Below, piece by piece: positions 1 through 5,367 of a DNA stretch of 5,367 nt; within the stretch, counting starts at the first letter, position 1; each line of letters starts with the position of its first letter. Under the pieces are notes generated by a model. It had not been told where the DNA came from, did no database searches, and saw nothing but the letters and a program-made list of their open reading frames with translations. Both the position numbers and the translations under genes were made by a program. Source of the stretch: an uncultured Eubacteriales bacterium (GTDB lineage Bacteria; Bacillota; Clostridia; Oscillospirales; UMGS1783); NCBI GenBank assembly GCA_905209135.1, contig CAJLRT010000099.1:1-5367 (forward strand). The letters are read 5' to 3'.

Positions 1-93
1 AAACTCGGTCTGAACAGAATCCTGTTAGCATGTATTCTGGTTCTTATGTTCGTCATCCTGATTCAGCTTGCCGTCCGCGGGCGGGGATTATAG
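1..93 (+). CDS. C-terminal end of an unidentified membrane protein (partial)
   Basis: Frame 1 is open from the window edge to a TAG at 91-93 and encodes 30 residues. About 20 of these form a strongly hydrophobic stretch (roughly residues 7-25, rich in Leu, Ile, Val and Met), followed by a short basic tail ending VRGRGL. This is the pattern of a last transmembrane helix with a positively charged cytoplasmic tail. The start and nearly all of the gene lie outside the window, so the family cannot be named. The gene converges on the superoxide dismutase gene and the two ends overlap by 6 bp. No hairpin with a T-run is visible near the shared ends. An open frame this short could arise by chance, but the hydrophobic-then-basic composition and the neat convergent junction favour a real gene end. 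Confidence 0.5.
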   Translation, partial: KLGLNRILLACILVLMFVILIQLAVRGRGL

Positions 94-696
94 TTCAGGA
101 AAATGAACAATATTCCACAGCGCTTCCACATAATCGGCGCGCAGGTTTTTGTATTTGAGATAATAAGCGTGTTCCCACACGTCGAAGATCAGCAGGGGTT
201 TCATGCGGTACGGTACGACGGTGTCCTGATTTTTTAAATTTACTATGCACAGCCTGTTGCGCGCATCGCATGTCAGAAACGTCCAGCCTGACCCAAAGAC
301 GGACAGCGCGTTTTTGGAGAAGACGTCTTTGAAGTTTTCAAAGGAACAAAAGGTGTTGTCAATCAGCAACGAGAGCCTTTCATTGGGCATGTTGCGCCCT
401 GTGCCCGCCGGTGCAAGGCCGTTGAAATACAGGGTGTGATTGTACACGCCGCCCGCATTGCGCAGGATTGCGGTCCGGGCCGCGCGCGGCAGGCTGCAGC
501 GCCCGCTCAGCAACTGTTCAAGCAGCAGCCGCTGCAGGGCGGGGTAGGGTTCCAGCGCATTGTTCAGGTTGTCTACATAGGTTTGAAAGTGTTTGTCATG
601 GTGGTAGTGCATGGTCTGTTCGTCGATGTAGGGCTCGAGCGCGTCGTAGGCGTAGGGGAGCGGCGGCAGTTCATATGGATATGTATTATAGGGCAT
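88..696 (-). CDS. sodA: Superoxide dismutase, Mn/Fe family (Mn-type signature)
   Basis: This 202-residue cytoplasmic enzyme converts superoxide to oxygen and hydrogen peroxide. The N-terminal helical-hairpin domain begins with the typical YELPPLPYAYDALEP segment. The C-terminal alpha/beta domain carries FGSGWTFL and DVWEHAYYLKY. By alignment to the family, the metal ligands are His32, His87, Asp172 and His176; Tyr40 is the gateway tyrosine and His36 the second-sphere histidine. The outer-sphere glutamine appears to come from the C-terminal domain (Gln157 in NQD), while the position equivalent to Gln69 of E. coli FeSOD is Gly83. That is the manganese-type arrangement, although cambialistic use of iron cannot be excluded. 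Position 37, usually His, is Phe. An upstream in-frame ATG at 747 is rejected because it lies inside the predicted -10 box and has no ribosome binding site. The ATG at 696 has AGGAGGT seven bases upstream and fits family length. The gene appears monocistronic and is divergent from the 868 gene. Confidence 0.95.
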   Translation of the reverse strand: MPYNTYPYELPPLPYAYDALEPYIDEQTMHYHHDKHFQTYVDNLNNALEPYPALQRLLLEQLLSGRCSLPRAARTAILRNAGGVYNHTLYFNGLAPAGTGRNMPNERLSLLIDNTFCSFENFKDVFSKNALSVFGSGWTFLTCDARNRLCIVNLKNQDTVVPYRMKPLLIFDVWEHAYYLKYKNLRADYVEALWNIVHFPEL

Positions 697-703
697 GTTA
701 TCG

Positions 704-710
704 ACCTCCT
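704..710 (-). promoter_or_regulatory. Ribosome binding site of sodA
   Basis: AGGAGGT is a perfect Shine-Dalgarno sequence placed 7 nt before the ATG at 696. It decides the start: the longer open frame beginning at 747 would place this motif inside the coding region. Confidence 0.85.
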
Positions 711-742
711 GAGATACGTAAACTTCGTATTGGTACAATGTT

Positions 743-771
743 ATCATATTCAGGATTTGAGATTTTGTTGA
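743..771 (-). promoter_or_regulatory. Predicted SigA-type promoter of sodA
   Basis: Reading the - strand, TCAACA (766-771, 4 of 6 matches to TTGACA) is followed after exactly 17 nt by TATGAT (743-748, 5 of 6 matches to TATAAT). Transcription would start near 737, giving a leader of about 40 nt. A small inverted repeat (ATACG at 714-718, CGTAT at 726-730) lies in that leader just before the ribosome binding site. I see no convincing PerR or Fur operator. The call rests on motif match and spacing only. Confidence 0.5.
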
Positions 772-867
772 ACAGCGGGCAGGAAAACGTGCCGGCCGGG
801 TTTGGACGGCGCCATTCCCCGCGGAGTGTATTGAACCATATTAAAAAATGACAAGGCGGCATAAGAA

Positions 868-1422
868 ATGAAAAAATCACTGATGTTGACGGACTTTGCG
901 CTGGCGTGCGCATTCGGTGTGCTGGCGGTTTTTTCCGCTTTCCTCCCCTTTTGCGCAGATGCGCCAAGATGGTGGCGTGTCGTTGCACGTATGGTGACGC
1001 TGGCAATTACCGCGCTGCTGTATACCCGTCAATACGGGGAACGGCGGCTGTTTCCGCTCCGGTTTCTCTGCGTTGCGGTATGCCTGTTCTGGACCGGGAT
1101 TTTTATTCTTACTTTTATGCGGCCGGGCAGCGTATTGGACGGAATCTGGTATATGCAATACATACAGAAGTCTGTCGTACATCTCTGGGGTCTGGCGGCC
1201 TCCTTATACCTGCTGGTCATCAGCCTGCGGCTTCGGCGCGAGGGGGGACGGGCGCTGATTCCGACTGTGGCGGCTGCTGCTGCGGGCGCTGGATTTTGCC
1301 TGCTTTTGATACTTACCTGGACTGCGCGGAACGATTCGTATTTGACCTATCTTGGATTGCCGTTTCTGGCGCTTGCCGCCGGATTTTGGCGGCTGGCGCA
1401 GTCAGATCTCCGGCAGGGATAA
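868..1422 (+). CDS. Uncharacterised integral membrane protein, about six transmembrane segments
   Basis: This 184-residue, strongly hydrophobic protein has candidate membrane spans near residues 10-29, 36-53, 65-85, 100-121, 129-149 and 157-176. They are separated by short Arg-rich loops such as RQYGERR (54-60) and RLRREGGR (120-127), which by the positive-inside rule would be cytoplasmic. The first span begins after MKKSLMLTD, which could also act as an uncleaved signal anchor. No catalytic or transport motif is recognisable, so no function is assigned. The chosen ATG is preceded at 8 nt by AAGGCGG (853-859), one mismatch from AAGGAGG. A longer open frame on the same strand (906-1586) has no membrane-like or domain-like composition and is taken as a shadow. 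The gene is divergent from sodA and upstream of a lipoprotein gene that has its own promoter, so it is probably transcribed alone. I could not find a clear promoter or terminator for it. Confidence 0.75.
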   Translation: MKKSLMLTDFALACAFGVLAVFSAFLPFCADAPRWWRVVARMVTLAITALLYTRQYGERRLFPLRFLCVAVCLFWTGIFILTFMRPGSVLDGIWYMQYIQKSVVHLWGLAASLYLLVISLRLRREGGRALIPTVAAAAAGAGFCLLLILTWTARNDSYLTYLGLPFLALAAGFWRLAQSDLRQG

Positions 1423-1605
1423 ACGCTCCGGCGCTGTTCGTACATTTACGCGGTTGGCGGGGTCTTTCAGCGGTATATGCGACTTTTGCACCCAATTGTT
1501 CGTTCTTACCATTTATTATGTTTGTATACTATGAGATGTGTGAAACATGCAAAATTATGCAGGTTGTAAAATGTATTAAATTTTAGCAAATTTCCGTTAG
1601 ATTTG

Positions 1606-1634
1606 TTGACTTAGGGCCGTTTTTCAACTATACT
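1606..1634 (+). promoter_or_regulatory. Strong SigA/sigma-70-type promoter for the lipoprotein gene
   Basis: TTGACT (1606-1611, 5 of 6) and TATACT (1629-1634, 5 of 6) are separated by exactly 17 nt, the optimal spacing. Transcription would start near 1641, giving a leader of about 54 nt before the ATG at 1695. The surrounding region 1423-1694 has no other gene I can support and becomes clearly AT-rich after about 1500. A second TATACT at 1525-1530 has no acceptable -35 partner. Confidence 0.75.
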
Positions 1635-1694
1635 ACATTAAGAGAATAGATGCAAATCTCTATCAAAAATTTGGAATTAGTGAGGAAGGTAGTT

Positions 1695-2027
1695 ATGTCG
1701 AAAAGGGTAGTATCAGCTGTAGTCCTGCTTGTCCTTTGCATGACCTGTGTGCTGGCAGGCTGCGGATCGAAAGAAGTAACGCTGGAGGATGTTGACCGCA
1801 TCGCCAAGTATTATTTCGATCAGCAGTTTAAGGACGAGGAGTACGAAATCCAGGAGGAAAAGGACGCGATCGTCAGCCAGAAAGAGGCTTATGTGCGTTC
1901 TGCTATCGGCAAGGACAGCGGCTATAAATATTCGATTGCCATTCATAAAGAGGGCAGCAATGTGTATAGCTACATCATTGAATCCGGCAAGGCGCTCCGC
2001 ATTGGCGGCACCAACGTCGGCGAGTAA
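1695..2027 (+). CDS. Small secreted lipoprotein of unknown function
   Basis: This 110-residue protein has a textbook lipoprotein signal peptide: MSKR, a hydrophobic core at residues 5-19, and the lipobox LAGC with the lipidated cysteine at position 23. The mature part of about 88 residues would be anchored to the outer face of the cytoplasmic membrane. It has a highly charged, probably helical half (about 29-70, rich in Glu, Asp and Lys) and a second half that alternates like beta strands (about 77-104, rich in Tyr, Ile, Ser and Gly). I do not recognise the family. The ATG at 1695 is preferred over an in-frame ATG at 1650 because AGGAAGGT (1683-1690) precedes it and the signal peptide then begins at once; the earlier ATG lies only about 9 nt after the predicted transcript start and has no ribosome binding site. 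With its own strong promoter and terminator, it looks like a monocistronic unit. Confidence 0.88.
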   Translation: MSKRVVSAVVLLVLCMTCVLAGCGSKEVTLEDVDRIAKYYFDQQFKDEEYEIQEEKDAIVSQKEAYVRSAIGKDSGYKYSIAIHKEGSNVYSYIIESGKALRIGGTNVGE

Positions 2028-2044
2028 TTTACACTCCAGTCACA

Positions 2045-2082
2045 AACAGGGCCGGTCCGTGGGACCGGCCCTGTTCTTTTTT
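2045..2082 (+). terminator. Intrinsic terminator of the lipoprotein gene
   Basis: Two perfectly complementary 14-nt arms (2045-2058 and 2062-2075) surround a 3-nt loop. The stem is very GC-rich and is followed by a C and six T at 2077-2082. It begins 17 nt after the lipoprotein stop codon. On the - strand the downstream side has no T-run, so it should act mainly on + strand transcripts. Confidence 0.92.
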
Positions 2083-2113
2083 CCGCTGGGGCGGATAGCC
2101 CCTGTCTGCATAT

Positions 2114-2151
2114 AAAAAGCGCGGCCGTACATAATGCACGGCCGCGCTTTT
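2114..2151 (-). terminator. Intrinsic terminator of the ATP synthase operon
   Basis: The perfect 14-nt arms 2115-2128 and 2138-2151 enclose a 9-nt loop. The core is a 10-bp GC-rich stem flanked by A/T pairs. On the - strand the stem runs into TTTTT (2118-2114), placing a classic terminator about 45 nt after the atpC stop. On the + strand it ends in TTTT, so it may work in both directions and back up the preceding terminator. A weaker 5-bp hairpin (2088-2102, GGGGC/GCCCC) without a T-run lies between the two. Confidence 0.88.
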
Positions 2152-2196
2152 ATGCTGTATATGCTATCAGGTGCGGACGGGAGAGGGGGAGCTGCG

Positions 2197-2628
2197 CTAC
2201 TGGAACTTGCGCTGCTGATTTTGCCTGGAAAGACGCAGGCGCGCCATGGAGCGGGCAAGGGCGGCCCGGGTCATCTTCATCTCCCGCATACTCTGTTTTT
2301 GGCGAAGCCGTTCTTCAGCCCGGCGTCTGGATTCCTCCGCCCGGCGCACGTCTATATTCTCCGGCCATTCGCAGGCCTGCACAAATACAACGGCGCTGCC
2401 GTGATAAACCTCGATAAATCCCTCGGAACAGAACGCCTCCCGCCACTCGGCGTCCTCCCTGATGCGCAGCGTGCCTACTACAATCGGCGCGACAAAGGGC
2501 GCGTGGTCTGCCAGGATGGACACCTGTCCGTCAGGCGCTTCAAACATAAACGCCTCCACGTCGCCGATATAGAACTGCCGTTCCGGAGTCAGAATTTCCA
2601 GGTGGTATTTTTTTGCCAACAGCTTCAC
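2197..2628 (-). CDS. atpC: F-type ATP synthase subunit epsilon
   Basis: AtpC is part of the F1 central stalk, links gamma to the c-ring, and can inhibit ATP hydrolysis. The product is 143 residues (140 from the alternative start). The N-terminal beta-sandwich (about 1-90) opens with HLEILTPER and contains the family-typical segments GDVEAFMFEAPDGQVSILADHAP and GFIEVYHGSAVVFVQACEWPE. The C-terminal helical hairpin (about 92-143) is very rich in Arg, Gln, Met and Ala. The start is uncertain. The GTG at 2628 gives the longest frame, but its nearest purine tract (AAAGG, 2631-2635) is only 2 nt away. The TTG at 2619 has AAGGCGG (2628-2634) at 8 nt and gives MAKKYHLEI, closer to usual family N-termini, so it may be the real start. 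AtpC is the last gene of the operon, 132 nt after atpD and just before a terminator. Confidence 0.93.
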   Translation of the reverse strand: MKLLAKKYHLEILTPERQFYIGDVEAFMFEAPDGQVSILADHAPFVAPIVVGTLRIREDAEWREAFCSEGFIEVYHGSAVVFVQACEWPENIDVRRAEESRRRAEERLRQKQSMREMKMTRAALARSMARLRLSRQNQQRKFQ

Positions 2629-2760
2629 CGCCTTTCGTAAAAATTATATGATGCGCGCGCGCCCGGATGGGCTTGGCAGGCGCTTGATTGCGCGCAGCCG
2701 CTTTTGTTTTTGCACCGTGTTCCTGAGATCATATGCAAAAACAGTCCGCCGGCCGTATGC
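2629..2760 (-). other. Unusually long atpD-atpC intercistronic spacer
   Basis: This is 132 nt of untranslated operon RNA, in contrast to the overlapping junctions upstream. In transcript order it holds an inverted repeat (2705-2743), a GC-alternating tract (2653-2662) and a perfect TATAAT on the - strand (2643-2648) directly before the atpC ribosome binding site. A 35-codon open frame (ATG at 2732 to TGA at 2625-2627) crosses it but lacks a ribosome binding site and recognisable content, so I do not call it a gene. Confidence 0.6.
2705..2743 (-). repeat. 10-bp inverted repeat in the atpD-atpC spacer
   Basis: TGTTTTTGCA (2705-2714) and TGCAAAAACA (2734-2743) are exact reverse complements around a 19-nt loop. 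In the atp mRNA this could form a hairpin beginning 17 nt after the atpD stop. There is no T-run after the hairpin, so it is not an intrinsic terminator. A role in RNA processing or protection of the upstream message is possible but not shown. Confidence 0.6.
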
Positions 2761-5007
<2,247 letters not shown>

Positions 5008-5015
<8 letters not shown>

Positions 5016-5327
5016 TGCCGTCACCCTCAAAGATGTCGCGGATATAGCCGATCAGGCTGTCCCGGTCGGCGTCGCGCAGCTCGCCGGTCTGGTTAATCCT
5101 GTCCAGAAGGTGGGGGCAGAGCCGGTTGAGCTGTTCAAACATATGGCGTTTCTTCTCGGCGACCTGGCTTACCGGGTACGCCATGAACACATTCTGCTGC
5201 GCTGCGAGCAGAACGGCGACCTGATTGGCGAGCGGCAGCATCTCGTCCACCGGCTGCTTAAGCAGCTCGTCGAGGCGTTCGCCGGACTTGAGCAGGGTGG
5301 CGGTCGCCTGGTCGATATCCGCGCCGA
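5008..5327 (-). CDS. atpA: F-type ATP synthase subunit alpha, C-terminal part only
   Basis: The open frame runs from the last genomic base to TAA at 5008-5010 and encodes about the last 105 residues of the non-catalytic alpha subunit. The first residues, GADIDQAT following a probable Phe, match the FxxDLDxAT segment that begins the alpha C-terminal helical domain. They are followed by GERLDELLKQP, an NQVAVLLAAQQN helix equivalent to the usual QVAVLYA segment, and INQTGELRDADRDSLIGYI near the end. The nucleotide-binding domain and N-terminus are missing because the contig ends in adapter sequence, not because the gene is broken. A GTG at 5250 lies within the domain and is not a real start. The stop codon lies just inside the atpG start (AATGCGTAA), an 8-nt overlap. 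Confidence 0.93.
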
Positions 5328-5367
5328 AGATCGGAAGAGCGTCGTGTAGGGAAAGAGTGTAGATCTC
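5328..5367. other. Illumina adapter contamination at the contig end
   Basis: The terminal 40 bases begin AGATCGGAAGAGCGTCGTGT and continue to GAGTGTAGATCTC. This is the reverse complement of the Illumina TruSeq universal adapter, exact over its length as I recall it. The alpha-subunit reading frame matches its family up to this point and not beyond. The A at 5328 could be either genomic or adapter. This stretch is not biological and should be trimmed. Confidence 0.97.

Noticed and set aside
70..83. GC-rich near-palindrome near the sodA 3' end as a terminator
   Set aside because: The stem is about 5 bp with no T-run on either strand.
697..747. N-terminal extension of the superoxide dismutase to an ATG at 747
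   Set aside because: The ATG at 747 falls inside the predicted -10 box and has no ribosome binding site; the ATG at 696 has a perfect one and matches family length.
1525..1530. A second TATACT as an additional promoter upstream of the lipoprotein gene
   Set aside because: No -35 hexamer with better than 3 of 6 matches lies at 16-18 nt, and TG is adjacent to the box rather than in the extended -10 spacing.
906..1586. 226-codon open frame on the + strand overlapping the membrane protein gene
   Set aside because: It overlaps a frame with clear membrane-protein character, has no domain-like composition, and its end runs into the AT-rich region. It is most simply a shadow frame of a GC-rich gene.
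1546..1592. AT-rich repeats (TGCA pairs and AAATTT pairs) as operators or a CRISPR-like array
   Set aside because: The repeats are four to six bases long, irregularly spaced and expected by chance in AT-rich intergenic DNA.

Overview
The window looks like one end of a contig from a low-oxygen Gram-positive bacterium, most likely a gut-type member of the Clostridia. This placement is inferred from four things: the protein flavour of the superoxide dismutase and F1 subunits, a lipobox lipoprotein, AGGAGG-type ribosome binding sites, and a moderately GC-rich genome with AT-rich promoters. No marker gene fixes the species.

Left part (1-1422). The window opens with the last 30 codons of a membrane protein on the + strand. 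Its stop codon overlaps the stop of a convergent Mn/Fe superoxide dismutase gene (sodA, - strand, true start at 696). Divergent from sodA is an unrecognised protein of 184 residues with about six membrane spans (868-1422).

Middle (1423-2196). An AT-rich stretch carries a near-consensus promoter (TTGACT, 17 nt, TATACT). It drives a single small lipoprotein gene of unknown function (1695-2027), closed by a strong intrinsic terminator. A second hairpin terminator facing the other way closes the convergent ATP synthase operon.

Right part (2197-5327, - strand). This is the distal half of an F-type ATP synthase operon in the classical order atpA-atpG-atpD-atpC. The atpA/atpG and atpG/atpD junctions overlap by 8 and 4 nt, which suggests translational coupling. 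By contrast, atpD and atpC are separated by 132 nt containing a 10-bp inverted repeat. All catalytic residues of the beta subunit are present, but several normally invariant flanking positions differ. Only the C-terminal 105-106 residues of AtpA are present.

Extreme right end (5328-5367). The last 40 bases are Illumina sequencing adapter, not genomic DNA, so AtpA is cut off artificially. Apart from this artefact and some local oddities, the window is ordinary housekeeping and stress-defence territory. I see no evidence for an undescribed multi-gene system.
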